A stretch of DNA of 64,000 bases, taken from IMG/VR virus record IMGVR_UViG_3300017917_001271, positions 27,902 through 91,901 of that record; one strand, given 5' to 3'. The stretch is from a virus. A program made the translations under genes and the position numbers. Below, one piece after another: positions 26,991-34,375 of this stretch. Under the pieces are notes generated by a model. It was not told where the DNA came from and searched no databases. It was given only the letters and a program-made list of their open reading frames with translations. How positions within the stretch are numbered: position 1 is the first letter of the stretch; every line of letters starts with the position of its first letter.

Positions 26991-27007
26991 TACGCATATA
27001 TTTATCT
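26991..27007 (-). promoter_or_regulatory. Late promoter, copy 2 of a 17-bp repeat
   Basis: The minus strand sequence AGATAAATATATGCGTA is identical to copy 1 at 26150-26166. It overlaps the stop codon of the 49-residue zinc-ribbon-like gene. Confidence 0.65.
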
Positions 27008-27151
27008 CTTAAAAATACCCTTAATCCATTGGATTAAATTATAATATCTCCAATGATAATCTGTTAGCATCGGAGATATATGTGGACATCGCCCTTGTCT
27101 CCAATCGCAGTTTGCACGAATGTCTTCACCGCAAGTTGTGCATTTATTCAT
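27002..27151 (-). CDS. 49-residue zinc-ribbon-like protein
   Basis: This small gene starts at an ATG that overlaps the preceding stop (ATGA). The product begins MNKCTTCGEDIRANCDWRQG and has CxxC plus two further cysteines and a CPH, a plausible zinc-binding knuckle. The C-terminal half is Trp/Tyr-rich and basic. The pattern resembles short cysteine-rich proteins of marine T4-like phages. It may bind nucleic acid, but the function is unproven. Confidence 0.6.
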   Translation of the reverse strand: MNKCTTCGEDIRANCDWRQGRCPHISPMLTDYHWRYYNLIQWIKGIFKR

Positions 27152-27642
27152 TTGTCGTCCTCGTCTGAGTATGGTGCTACATTTTCTTCAATAATGGCAG
27201 TATCACCGTAACCGTTGGCATCTACTAGGTCAACTTTTACAGGACCAATAATTGCTACATGATCATCTTCAATTTCCCAATTATGATCACCGTCGTAAAT
27301 CCAAGCAGTCCCCCAACGTCCGTCTTCGTCTTCTTTTTCTCCGCGAAGTATTGCTTCAATATCTGCTTTTTCTTCTTCTGTAAATCCGTCGCTGAAGTTT
27401 ACATATACTGAGATAAGGTCGTCTAGTTCACAGCCCCAGCCTACTTGAGGATTGCAGTGAACGCGGTCTGTTTCAAACTTCCAAACAGGTTCATCTTCTT
27501 CTCTAAATGCCTGCCCCCACCGCCATAGTTCAGTTACATCAAATCCGCGAATAGTGCCATCAGGTAAGCGTTCAAAAACATCTACAAAATATTCTACTGA
27601 TTTCTTTTCTAAAGGAGTAATGCGGTAGAGCTTTTCCATCAT
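27148..27642 (-). CDS. Acidic conserved phage protein
   Basis: This 164-residue, strongly acidic protein (MMEKLYRITPLEKKSVEYFV...) ends in 'EENVAPYSDEDDK'. 'GWGCELDDLISVYVNFSDGF' is distinctive. The 185-residue frame just upstream is also acidic and of similar plan, with 'WIWGPILIE' matching 'WIYDGDHNWEIEDDHVAIIGP' here. They may be distant paralogues or partners. The start overlaps the upstream stop (ATGA). No enzymatic motif. Confidence 0.6.
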   Translation of the reverse strand: MMEKLYRITPLEKKSVEYFVDVFERLPDGTIRGFDVTELWRWGQAFREEDEPVWKFETDRVHCNPQVGWGCELDDLISVYVNFSDGFTEEEKADIEAILRGEKEDEDGRWGTAWIYDGDHNWEIEDDHVAIIGPVKVDLVDANGYGDTAIIEENVAPYSDEDDK

Positions 27643-28136
27643 TCGTCCTTGTAGTCAACAACATTACCATTTTCATCTGCACAGATGATACGCACTTTTT
27701 CACCTGCTTCGTTTTCAATAAGAATTGGTCCCCAGATCCATGCTTGGGTTTCGCTCTGGCTCCAACCTTCTTGATTTTCAAGTACATCGTAGATATCGCC
27801 TTCTTCATCAATAAGCTCTTGAAGGCGCTCTTTTTCTTCTTCATCCATGTCTTCTGGAAATTCAATTTCTTCCCAGCAGCCATCCCACATACTCTCTAAT
27901 TCAACACTTTCAATATTATTAAATGAGCAGTTGTACATGTCGATGCTATCTTTAGAACCGTCACCGCCTGGTACATAATCAAAATCAAATTCTGGCGGAT
28001 TGTCGTCACTAGTTTCGACGATAAAACTAGCACCTCTGAATCCAGTTTGTCGAACAATAGTCATACCGTCTTTGGTATAATGCTCGTGTTCTTCGCATGA
28101 CTTTTTGTAGTAAGGCGATACTTTCCATGTTGCCAT
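27639..28136 (-). CDS. Acidic conserved phage protein
   Basis: The ATG at 28136 is chosen because AAGGAGA lies just upstream and the following residues (MATWKVSPYYKKSCEEHEHY) look like a natural start. The product is about 165 residues, very acidic in the middle ('EEIEFPEDMDEEEKERLQEL'), and ends in DYKDE. Acidic small proteins of this type may mimic DNA or inhibit host enzymes, but that is speculation. It lies 1 bp after the exonuclease stop. Confidence 0.6.
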   Translation of the reverse strand: MATWKVSPYYKKSCEEHEHYTKDGMTIVRQTGFRGASFIVETSDDNPPEFDFDYVPGGDGSKDSIDMYNCSFNNIESVELESMWDGCWEEIEFPEDMDEEEKERLQELIDEEGDIYDVLENQEGWSQSETQAWIWGPILIENEAGEKVRIICADENGNVVDYKDE

Positions 28137-28137
28137 A

Positions 28138-29124
28138 TTATTCTCCTTGATATTTTGCTTGGAACGGTTCTGCGTATTGTTGTACATTATCCGCAACTTT
28201 TTTCATATCCCAAGCATTGCAGAATTTAAGTAGTCGAATTCCAACTTGAGATACATCTTTAGTAACGCAATCTACTTCGATGGTTTTCTTAATAAGTTCT
28301 TTGATGTCGTCGGGCTGATGATTTAGATCAATTAGTCTACGATTGCGTTCGTAATCTTCTAGTACACGATGTTCTTTTCCTTCGTGATCAACCCATCTCT
28401 GCAGCATGAGATTGTTCCACGCAAATCCTTTGCTTTTACGATCTTCGAACGCTTCAGTAAGACCCACTTTGTTTTTTGTACCTTTAACACGCACACCTGG
28501 ATACGCCGAGAAGACATTATCACTGGTATCACCACGCATACATTTTTCAAATAAGAGCCATTCTGGGTTTGGAACTTCTTTAGCTTCTTTGGTCTTTTTG
28601 TCAATAACACGTTTGCCTTTGGCATCGAAGATTCCTTCATGTGTAATATGATGTTCTTGGACACCATTATATTGACTGACGTTTGGCGCAATCAACTGAT
28701 AAAAATCGCTGTCAGTACTAATGATCACATGTTTATCTTTAGGATGATTTTGAATGAATCCTGCAATAAGGTCGTCTGCTTCTAGCTGAGGATGATGTAG
28801 GACTGTACAGTTAGTCTTCTCGATAATAAACTGTTTAAATTCGTCAAACGCTTCCCAGAACAACTTGTCCTCGTCTTGCTCGCGTTGCGTCATAGCCGCA
28901 CGACTTTCTTGTCGATTACGTTTGTAAGGCTCGTAAAAGTCCTTACGCCACGATCTACCTTCGAGGCAGAACACTACATGATTACCGCCAAAGTCGTTCC
29001 ATGCTTTTTTAATACTGTTAAAAGTAATATGAAAAGCCATGCCAAGTTTAATATCGCTAGAACCTTGTACAACGTGTCTAGCACGGAAGAATGTGTTGGC
29101 TGTATCAACCAAAATGTATGTCAT
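28138..29124 (-). CDS. 5'-3' exonuclease / flap endonuclease (T4 RNase H-like)
   Basis: The ATG at 29124 overlaps the upstream stop (ATGA), giving about 328 residues from MTYILVDTANTFFRARHVVQ. FEN-family motifs follow: the N-terminal metal-binding Asp in 'LVDTANTFF', 'LEADDLIAGF' (~residue 130), 'IISTDSDFYQL' (~150) and 'MRGDTSDNV' (~208). In T4 this nuclease removes RNA primers and flaps from lagging-strand fragments. It fits with the polymerase and clamp at 41-45 kb. Confidence 0.88.
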   Translation of the reverse strand: MTYILVDTANTFFRARHVVQGSSDIKLGMAFHITFNSIKKAWNDFGGNHVVFCLEGRSWRKDFYEPYKRNRQESRAAMTQREQDEDKLFWEAFDEFKQFIIEKTNCTVLHHPQLEADDLIAGFIQNHPKDKHVIISTDSDFYQLIAPNVSQYNGVQEHHITHEGIFDAKGKRVIDKKTKEAKEVPNPEWLLFEKCMRGDTSDNVFSAYPGVRVKGTKNKVGLTEAFEDRKSKGFAWNNLMLQRWVDHEGKEHRVLEDYERNRRLIDLNHQPDDIKELIKKTIEVDCVTKDVSQVGIRLLKFCNAWDMKKVADNVQQYAEPFQAKYQGE

Positions 29125-29699
29125 TTGTAATATTCCATGTCTGCAGCAAAAACAAATCGATATTCGCTTGAATCGCAAATACCAGGCCTATGCCACAGTT
29201 TACTAGGATATATGTTCCATGTCAAATGGTTTGGTTTTAAGAAGTAAGTATCTTCAAAATTTGGAGCTGAATTTACTGAAAATTCGGTTCCTGCTAAGTC
29301 AAAATTTTCAATTTTAGGAATATGCACATACCATACACCACTTAGTGTATCTGTAGTTCCGTCGTTGTCGCTGATGTGATGATTATGCCAAAAATCGTTT
29401 CTATTTTCGGTTGTTTCGTTATTGGTCATGAACACCCAACTCATTATATTTTTAATCCGAACTTCTCGGTCTAAAAACATAAAACAACTATAAACAAAAC
29501 TTTGCCTCATCTTTAAAAACACACGTTCTTGTCTTGCAAAAAGATTTTGTTTAGTTTGAAACTTTGGGCTATTGGTAAAATAATTACCTGATGCAATAAT
29601 ACCTTCAGTGATTTTTTTAATTTGATCGTTGTCGTCTTGTTTGATCAAAGAAGACCAATCATATAATTCAATGTATTCGTTGCGTTCAACTATTTTCAT
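29121..29699 (-). CDS. Probable 2OG-Fe(II) oxygenase
   Basis: The protein has 192 residues. 'FWHNHHISDNDGTTDTLSG' followed by 'VWYVHIP' (~residues 102-127) and 'NIYPSKLWHRPGI...RFVFAADM' (~162-187) match the pattern of putative phage 2OG-Fe(II) oxygenases (H..H/D, LSGVxYv, P..L.H, R.s..f). Such enzymes hydroxylate proteins, nucleic acids or small molecules. The motif spacing fits but the family match is by eye only. It is coupled to the exonuclease downstream and overlaps the upstream gene by 4 bp. Confidence 0.55.
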   Translation of the reverse strand: MKIVERNEYIELYDWSSLIKQDDNDQIKKITEGIIASGNYFTNSPKFQTKQNLFARQERVFLKMRQSFVYSCFMFLDREVRIKNIMSWVFMTNNETTENRNDFWHNHHISDNDGTTDTLSGVWYVHIPKIENFDLAGTEFSVNSAPNFEDTYFLKPNHLTWNIYPSKLWHRPGICDSSEYRFVFAADMEYYK

Positions 29700-30127
29700 T
29701 CTATTGCTGCTTTTCCGTCTGCAAGTTTAGTCACATTGATGAATCCTGCATTGTGTCTGCTTGGATCTTGGCCTGCTTCTGCTAACATATTTGCGGCCAA
29801 ATCTCTAAACCAACGATCGACGATTTCTTCTTCAGGATCGCCTTCGAATCCATAACCAGATTTTTTAAGTTCTGTTATGAAATGTTCGTTCCAGTCTAGC
29901 TCAAAAAAACCGTTTCGTACATTGTCCTTGTTGACTTTAGTGTCTAGTACAGCGACCCACGGTTCTCCTTTAGCAGTAGCTCTTTCTTTCGAAGTCATTT
30001 TAGCAAGAGCTTCTGCTTCTTTTGCTTTACGTGCTTCTTCTTCCGCAGCAATTTTTTCAGCTTCTAGACGAGCCTTTTCTTCTTCTATTTTTTTGATTCC
30101 GGTAATACGTTTAAAAAAGTCTTTCAT
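29696..30127 (-). CDS. Conserved phage protein with N-terminal coiled coil
   Basis: The ATG at 30127, which overlaps the QueE stop (TAATG), is preferred to an upstream GTG, giving about 143 residues from MKDFFKRITGIKKIEEEKAR. Residues ~10-50 are an Ala/Glu/Lys coiled coil. The rest ('KGEPWVAVLDTKVN...FELDWNEHFITELKKSGYG') is a pattern I recognise as conserved in marine T4-like phages, of unknown function. Confidence 0.62.
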   Translation of the reverse strand: MKDFFKRITGIKKIEEEKARLEAEKIAAEEEARKAKEAEALAKMTSKERATAKGEPWVAVLDTKVNKDNVRNGFFELDWNEHFITELKKSGYGFEGDPEEEIVDRWFRDLAANMLAEAGQDPSRHNAGFINVTKLADGKAAIE

Positions 30128-30987
30128 TATGTACCCCACTCGTTTTTAAACAATGGAACCTGTAGCCTGTCACTGTAACGAAGACCGTTCTTCATTGCTA
30201 GTTCTGCTACACGACGATTGTTTAATGTGTAAACACTTTCAACACCACCAACAGGCATCAAGTAGCAAGGGCCTGTAAAGCCTTCTGCACGATAAATGTC
30301 TAGTGTTTCAAGTGCTTCTTCTGCATCTTCCTCAGTGGCTACTACAAATTTAAGATATGTGTAACCAACTTCTTCGTAACTGCAAATAATATCTGGTCTA
30401 ATTGCTTCGCTACGTTCTTCTCCGCTACAGCTAAGTTTTGCACTAACACTAAATGTTACTTCGTGATCTTTTACACCGCCAAGTGGAGGTTGTTGCCATG
30501 CAATTAAAAAGTCTCTGAAACCTTTTTGTAGTTCTTGAGTACCGTTTGTTTCAAACGTAATTTCTTTAAGTCCTCCCATACGAGGATCGCTAATTAAGTC
30601 TTCGTATGCTCGTTGCCATCCTAGCAATGGTTCGCCACCTGTAATAACAAGGTGTTCACTTTCCCACTTATTATAAGGCAGGATTTCCATTATGCGTTCA
30701 ATAATAGCATCGCTAGTAAGCATAGGACTAAGATCCTTAAACCTTGGATCCCAACTTGCATAGCTATCACATCCAGTACTAACCAACGGTAGTTCTTCAT
30801 ATTTCTTAAACTCTGTAATTCTTGCAGCGATTGCTTCTACTTCTTTACTCGCTTGTCCTTTAGGCATACCAAAACCGGCACATTTAAAATTACAACCAAA
30901 TGTTCGTAAGAAAACGGAAGGCACACCCATGTAACGTCCTTCGCCTTGAATGCTATAAAACAATTCTGCTATTTTAATTTTACTCAT
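30127..30987 (-). CDS. queE: 7-carboxy-7-deazaguanine synthase QueE (radical SAM)
   Basis: QueE turns 6-carboxy-tetrahydropterin into CDG, the first deazaguanine of the queuosine pathway. The 286-residue protein has the N-terminal QueE signature 'FYSIQGEGRYMGVPSVFLRT' (residues 10-29) and 'LVITGGEPLLGWQR' (~118-131) for SAM binding. The [4Fe-4S] motif is odd: C32 and C36 are present but the third position of CxxxCxxC is Phe. A Cys at position 73 ('STGCDSYASWDPRF'), after an insertion of about 35 residues, may be the third ligand. It is coupled to a MazG-like gene and supports the DNA deazaguanine pathway. Confidence 0.88.
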   Translation of the reverse strand: MSKIKIAELFYSIQGEGRYMGVPSVFLRTFGCNFKCAGFGMPKGQASKEVEAIAARITEFKKYEELPLVSTGCDSYASWDPRFKDLSPMLTSDAIIERIMEILPYNKWESEHLVITGGEPLLGWQRAYEDLISDPRMGGLKEITFETNGTQELQKGFRDFLIAWQQPPLGGVKDHEVTFSVSAKLSCSGEERSEAIRPDIICSYEEVGYTYLKFVVATEEDAEEALETLDIYRAEGFTGPCYLMPVGGVESVYTLNNRRVAELAMKNGLRYSDRLQVPLFKNEWGT

Positions 30988-31252
30988 ATATCTTTGACCA
31001 CACTTTTAATTTTGTTGCTTTGCGCTCACTTGCTGCTTTGAGTTCGTCTTCATCTAAGACGCCTTGTTCTACAAGTAGTTGGATCATTAGCATAACATCT
31101 CCGGCTTCTTGAGTCAAGTGCTCTTTTTGAGTTCCGCCGTCTTTGTAACTGTTGTGCAAACCAAACCTACGAACTTTACTTATGGCAACGACTAGTTCGC
31201 CACATTCTTCTTGTAGAATGTCCATAATTTCTTGATGTTTAGACACAGTCAC
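30980..31252 (-). CDS. MazG-like NTP pyrophosphohydrolase
   Basis: This 90-residue protein begins at GTG (31252; a second GTG lies 6 bp on), after a GAGGAAGG ribosome-binding site. 'LQEECGELVVAISKVRRFG' and 'LTQEAGDVMLMIQLLVEQG' give the ExxE...ExxD metal-binding pattern of the MazG/all-alpha NTP pyrophosphatase fold. It may hydrolyse dNTPs or ppGpp-type nucleotides. It overlaps queE by 8 bp and the upstream gene by 14 bp. Confidence 0.72.
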   Translation of the reverse strand: MTVSKHQEIMDILQEECGELVVAISKVRRFGLHNSYKDGGTQKEHLTQEAGDVMLMIQLLVEQGVLDEDELKAASERKATKLKVWSKIYE

Positions 31253-31733
31253 CTTCCTCTGCTAATTTCGTGGCAGTTGAATTTTTATTATCAACTTTGG
31301 CTTTGCGCTCTTGTTCAAATTTTTCAACATCTTTGATAGCAGACTTCAAAGTCTCTGCATAGTTCAGGGCCTGTTGCTTGCTCATCAATGTAGTAGTTTC
31401 TGCTCGAATGTACCCTTTAATCCAAACAGCCCATGTTAATTTAAGTCTTGTGAAAAAGCCGTTTATGATGTCTTTAATAGTCCAGTCAAATTCTTGTAGC
31501 CATGGATTGTCGATATCATATCTTTTTGCTACAGTTTCCTTCCAGTAATCAGTTTTAACAGTAGCGTAGGTGTTTACACTAACACCAGTTTCTTCTGCTT
31601 CTACTTCTACAGTTAAGGTATGATCAGGTTGTCCACAACCGCAGACAACCTGATACCATTTGCTGTTGCCGTAGTCGTTTGATTTTAAAATACCTTCTGC
31701 TGGAACTTGGGCAGTATTATTTGTATCACTCAT
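31239..31733 (-). CDS. Conserved phage protein of unknown function
   Basis: The ATG at 31733, overlapping the upstream stop as ATGAGTGA, is preferred over an earlier TTG; it gives about 164 residues from MSDTNNTAQVPAEGILKSND. 'WYQVVCGCGQPDHTLTVEVE' suggests a small cysteine-containing beta unit, and the C-terminal half is helical and basic. I recall similar proteins in marine T4-like phages without a function. Confidence 0.6.
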   Translation of the reverse strand: MSDTNNTAQVPAEGILKSNDYGNSKWYQVVCGCGQPDHTLTVEVEAEETGVSVNTYATVKTDYWKETVAKRYDIDNPWLQEFDWTIKDIINGFFTRLKLTWAVWIKGYIRAETTTLMSKQQALNYAETLKSAIKDVEKFEQERKAKVDNKNSTATKLAEEGDCV

Positions 31734-31944
31734 AGTCTTCTTCAAACCACTCGTCTACCATTTGCTCTGCTTCTTTCTGTGTAAGAGCATGAACAAAAAT
31801 ACGAGCAAGTTCTCCTTGTGTATGTTGTATATCAAATTTGACAACGCCACTAGGAATACGATCAAAATCTCTAAGAACTACAAATTCTTGTAAGTTTCTA
31901 GCGCGGTCAATTAGTTGTTGTGTTAAGTCATGTGCAGTTGTCAT
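31726..31944 (-). CDS. Small conserved phage protein
   Basis: This 72-residue protein (MTTAHDLTQQLIDRARNLQE...) has an acidic C-terminus (VDEWFEEDYE). It is tightly coupled between folE (4-bp overlap) and the next gene (8-bp overlap). No motif is recognised. Confidence 0.55.
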   Translation of the reverse strand: MTTAHDLTQQLIDRARNLQEFVVLRDFDRIPSGVVKFDIQHTQGELARIFVHALTQKEAEQMVDEWFEEDYE

Positions 31945-32750
31945 CTTGGGGCAAACTCCTGTTGCATTTTAATATTATCAAAGAATTCTTTCTTTGTACC
32001 GTGGTCATCTTTAAAAGCGCCTTTTAATACCGTAGTTTGTGTTAGGCTACTATGCGCCATAATGCCTCTGTTTTCACAACACCCGTGTGTTGCTTGAATA
32101 TAAACACCTAAATCTTTTGCTCCGGTTGCTTTGGCGATCTCGCGAGCAATATCATTAGCAAGTTCCTCCTGGAGAGTACCACGTCTTGCACACCACTGTG
32201 CGATGCGGGTGTACTTAGAAAGTCCAATGAGCTTCTCAGCTGCAATAAGACCAATATAGGCAACACCATTAACGGGTTGGTGATGATGGCTACACATACT
32301 GCGAAGCTCACTACGAACAACCAGCATACCTTCATAACGGTCCTGTGAGTCGTTTGGAAATGCTGTTGCGTCTGGTGCTGGTTCATATCTTCCACTCATT
32401 ATTTCGTTGAAGTACATTTTAGCCAATCGCTTCGCTGTACCATGCGAATTAGGATCTGTTTCGCGATCAATTAGAAGTGTATCTAGAACTTGTTCAAATG
32501 CCTTTGTAGCTTCTTTGATTAGTTGTTCTTTATCTTCTTCGCTGACGTAATCGCTGATATTGTCGCCAGCCCAGAAGCGTTTTTTATCTGATTTCATTCT
32601 TTCACGAATGACTTGTGCAAGATTCTTTTCTGGAGGAGCTGCTGGCGCTTTTACATATACAGGTGTTTCAACTTGTACGTATTCATCTTTTTTAAATTCT
32701 GTATTAACATCTGCGTTAAGTACAGGATCTGGTGTAAATTTTGTTGTCAA
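31941..32750 (-). CDS. folE: GTP cyclohydrolase I (FolE)
   Basis: FolE converts GTP to dihydroneopterin triphosphate, the entry point for deazaguanine and folate synthesis. The 269-residue protein has the zinc and active-site signature 'SMCSHHHQPVNGVAYIGLIA' (~residues 155-174), 'LIGLSKYTRIAQW' and 'THGCCENRGI' (~231-240). The N-terminal ~60 residues are an extra low-complexity extension compared with the bacterial enzyme. The start is a TTG with a good GGAG site; the first ATG is about 50 residues in. A TTGCAA-17-TATAAT promoter lies upstream. Confidence 0.93.
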   Translation of the reverse strand: MTTKFTPDPVLNADVNTEFKKDEYVQVETPVYVKAPAAPPEKNLAQVIRERMKSDKKRFWAGDNISDYVSEEDKEQLIKEATKAFEQVLDTLLIDRETDPNSHGTAKRLAKMYFNEIMSGRYEPAPDATAFPNDSQDRYEGMLVVRSELRSMCSHHHQPVNGVAYIGLIAAEKLIGLSKYTRIAQWCARRGTLQEELANDIAREIAKATGAKDLGVYIQATHGCCENRGIMAHSSLTQTTVLKGAFKDDHGTKKEFFDNIKMQQEFAPR

Positions 32751-32792
32751 TTATATTCTCCGAGTTAAGGCGGTGGATCGCCATAATACTGT

Positions 32793-32821
32793 ATTATACA
32801 TTCTTATTTAGGTTTTTGCAA
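32793..32821 (-). promoter_or_regulatory. Sigma70-like promoter TTGCAA-17-TATAAT upstream of folE
   Basis: On the minus strand TTGCAA (32816-32821) and TATAAT (32793-32798) are 17 bp apart, 42 bp upstream of the folE start. CCTAAATAAG in the spacer resembles the late-promoter core, so the site could also be used late. A short GGCGATCCACCGCC hairpin follows in the leader. Confidence 0.7.
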
Positions 32822-33025
32822 ATTTTCTTTAAAATTTTCTGCTCGAATTTTACGACATTCTTCTTTGATGTTGTTCGGAATGTCAGGATGCCATTCTGCC
32901 ATACCGCAGTCATAGGTTCGACCCTGCTGTTTCGGAAATAAAAATATCATAACAAGCAAAGCTATAACAGACGCAATCACTACTACGGCTATTTCTATAT
33001 TTTCTCGCTTAATAAAATGCGGCAT
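32804..33025 (-). CDS. Small membrane-anchored phage protein
   Basis: This 73-residue protein has a single membrane segment (IEIAVVVIASVIALLVMIFL, residues ~10-29) near the N-terminus and a polar C-terminal domain 'YDCGMAEWHPDIPNNIKEEC' with two cysteines. The latter pattern is familiar from small membrane proteins of marine T4-like phages. It overlaps the upstream gene by 31 bp and its 3' end overlaps the folE promoter. It may act at the inner membrane; function unknown. Confidence 0.62.
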   Translation of the reverse strand: MPHFIKRENIEIAVVVIASVIALLVMIFLFPKQQGRTYDCGMAEWHPDIPNNIKEECRKIRAENFKENLQKPK

Positions 33026-33249
33026 AAATCTGCGTCCTTTTTTGTTTTAAAATGAAAGTCCATATAGTTAGGCGTCGGATGGCTAGTAAATCTATCTCCT
33101 GGCAATCCAAATACTTCTACTACATCTGCACATACTTCGTTCCACCAGTATTTGTTTTGTCCGTCCCATGGTAGACGAATTGTTGTATCTGGATTTGGAA
33201 ATAAAAATTCCTCTCCAGCTACTTTATGCTTTCGAGTTACGTTCTTCAT
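32995..33249 (-). CDS. Small conserved phage protein
   Basis: This 84-residue protein (MKNVTRKHKVAGEEFLFPNP...) is Trp/Phe-rich and has no motif. It overlaps both neighbours (26 bp and 31 bp), which is tight even for this genome. Function unknown. Confidence 0.55.
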   Translation of the reverse strand: MKNVTRKHKVAGEEFLFPNPDTTIRLPWDGQNKYWWNEVCADVVEVFGLPGDRFTSHPTPNYMDFHFKTKKDADLCRILLSEKI

Positions 33250-33400
33250 TTCGTAGTACTCTTAGTTCGTCTTCTAGATAAGATTTATATTCGCTTAATA
33301 CTTCGAACTTTCTACTAGAGTCACCTGTAGATCTTAACTCGGCCAAATCCTCTTCAACCTTGGCAATTTTTTCTTTTATTGCTTCGATAGTTAGACTCAT
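33224..33400 (-). CDS. 58-residue coiled-coil protein
   Basis: This short ORF starts ATG at 33400, overlaps the upstream stop by 4 bp (ATGA) and encodes MSLTIEAIKEKIAKVEEDLA followed by a second helix 'SEYKSYLEDELRVLRNE'. It reads as a helical hairpin or coiled coil with mixed charge. Its position inside an otherwise gapless, coupled gene string supports it being real. Confidence 0.55.
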   Translation of the reverse strand: MSLTIEAIKEKIAKVEEDLAELRSTGDSSRKFEVLSEYKSYLEDELRVLRNEERNSKA

Positions 33401-33594
33401 TTTTTTGATCCAAATCGCAATCCTGTTACACTACCAAACAACAGTAGAAAAGCAGCCCACGTCTGCCATGTATAAGGAATATTAAGTACAGGGAACAAAG
33501 TATTGAGCGACCAAATGCCTAGCAGAGGTCCAACAATAATAACTGCTACTAGCAGGGCAATACCAAATATTAATTTTACAATCGTTTTAATCAT
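33397..33594 (-). CDS. Small membrane protein
   Basis: The ATG at 33594 overlaps the upstream stop (ATGA), giving about 65 residues from MIKTIVKLIFGIALLVAVII. Two hydrophobic segments (residues ~5-25 and ~42-58) predict a two-span inner-membrane protein with a basic C-terminus (RFGSKK). Function unknown. Confidence 0.6.
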   Translation of the reverse strand: MIKTIVKLIFGIALLVAVIIVGPLLGIWSLNTLFPVLNIPYTWQTWAAFLLLFGSVTGLRFGSKK

Positions 33595-34139
33595 TTCCAA
33601 AATTCCTCCCAAGGATACACTAACCAACAATCTTCTTCGCGTTTATCAACGGTCCATACATGATAGTCTGGATCTTTGAACTTGCTTCCAAAGTTGTGCG
33701 TTAGTACAGCAAAGCGAACGTTATCCCCCCAAATTCGATTCCATTCGGGATCATTGGGAAAACATCCGCTAGGCCAATCTTCTTTAATCCAGTTAATTGT
33801 AGACCCTTGGTCATTGATATCGTCTACAATTAGGATTTTCTTTTTAAGTTTTTCAACCCACTTGTGACCACCAAACTCTTTACTACGGTCTGATGGTACA
33901 GCACCGATTGCATCTTCCGCCATCCACAGATTACTTTCACTTTCGGAATTATCACGAAGGCTAACATTCAGTGTATGCATCTTAATGCCGGTGTACTGGC
34001 TGAGCAGGTTAGCCGGAACAAGTCCACCGCGGGTTATACCAACAATATAGTCAGGCTTCCAGTCGTGTGCTGACATTTGGCGAGCAATGTCTAGTACTGC
34101 TCCTTCAACTTGACTCCAGCTATAGTATATTTTCTTCAT
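33591..34139 (-). CDS. Gpt-like purine phosphoribosyltransferase
   Basis: This 182-residue protein has the PRPP-binding motif 'KKKILIVDDINDQGST' (~residues 98-113) and an N-terminal 'PDYIVGITRGGLVPANLLSQ' loop, as in bacterial guanine/xanthine phosphoribosyltransferases. It would join a purine base to PRPP. Guanine freed by the DpdA-like base exchange is a plausible substrate, but this is inference. It overlaps both neighbours as ATGA. Confidence 0.8.
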   Translation of the reverse strand: MKKIYYSWSQVEGAVLDIARQMSAHDWKPDYIVGITRGGLVPANLLSQYTGIKMHTLNVSLRDNSESESNLWMAEDAIGAVPSDRSKEFGGHKWVEKLKKKILIVDDINDQGSTINWIKEDWPSGCFPNDPEWNRIWGDNVRFAVLTHNFGSKFKDPDYHVWTVDKREEDCWLVYPWEEFWK

Positions 34140-34375
34140 ACTGTTAAGCAGTAAGAAAGTTTTTGAATTTCATCTTTAGTCATATGAAAGTTATAGGTGC
34201 TTGACTGCCAGACTTCGCCGTCTTCGTTTAGACTTTCTTGAATAAGATTGATAGAAAAGAGTCCTTTAGGATTTACAGATTCCCACTTTTCCATGCGTAG
34301 TCGGAATCCTTCACTTTCATTAATAGTTGCTTCTTTAAATGTTTGTAAAACATCAGGATGTAGTTGTGTTCTCAT
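34136..34375 (-). CDS. Hypothetical small protein
   Basis: This 79-residue protein (MRTQLHPDVLQTFKEATINE...) starts at an ATG with AAAAGG upstream, inside the end of the preceding gene (23-bp overlap). It reads as a mixed alpha/beta fold with no motif. Function unknown. Confidence 0.55.
   Translation of the reverse strand: MRTQLHPDVLQTFKEATINESEGFRLRMEKWESVNPKGLFSINLIQESLNEDGEVWQSSTYNFHMTKDEIQKLSYCLTV

Noticed and set aside
32911-32930. GGTTCGA-type sequence that could mark a tRNA T-loop
   Set aside because: It lies inside the coding frame of a small membrane protein, and no acceptor stem or anticodon arm can be folded around it.
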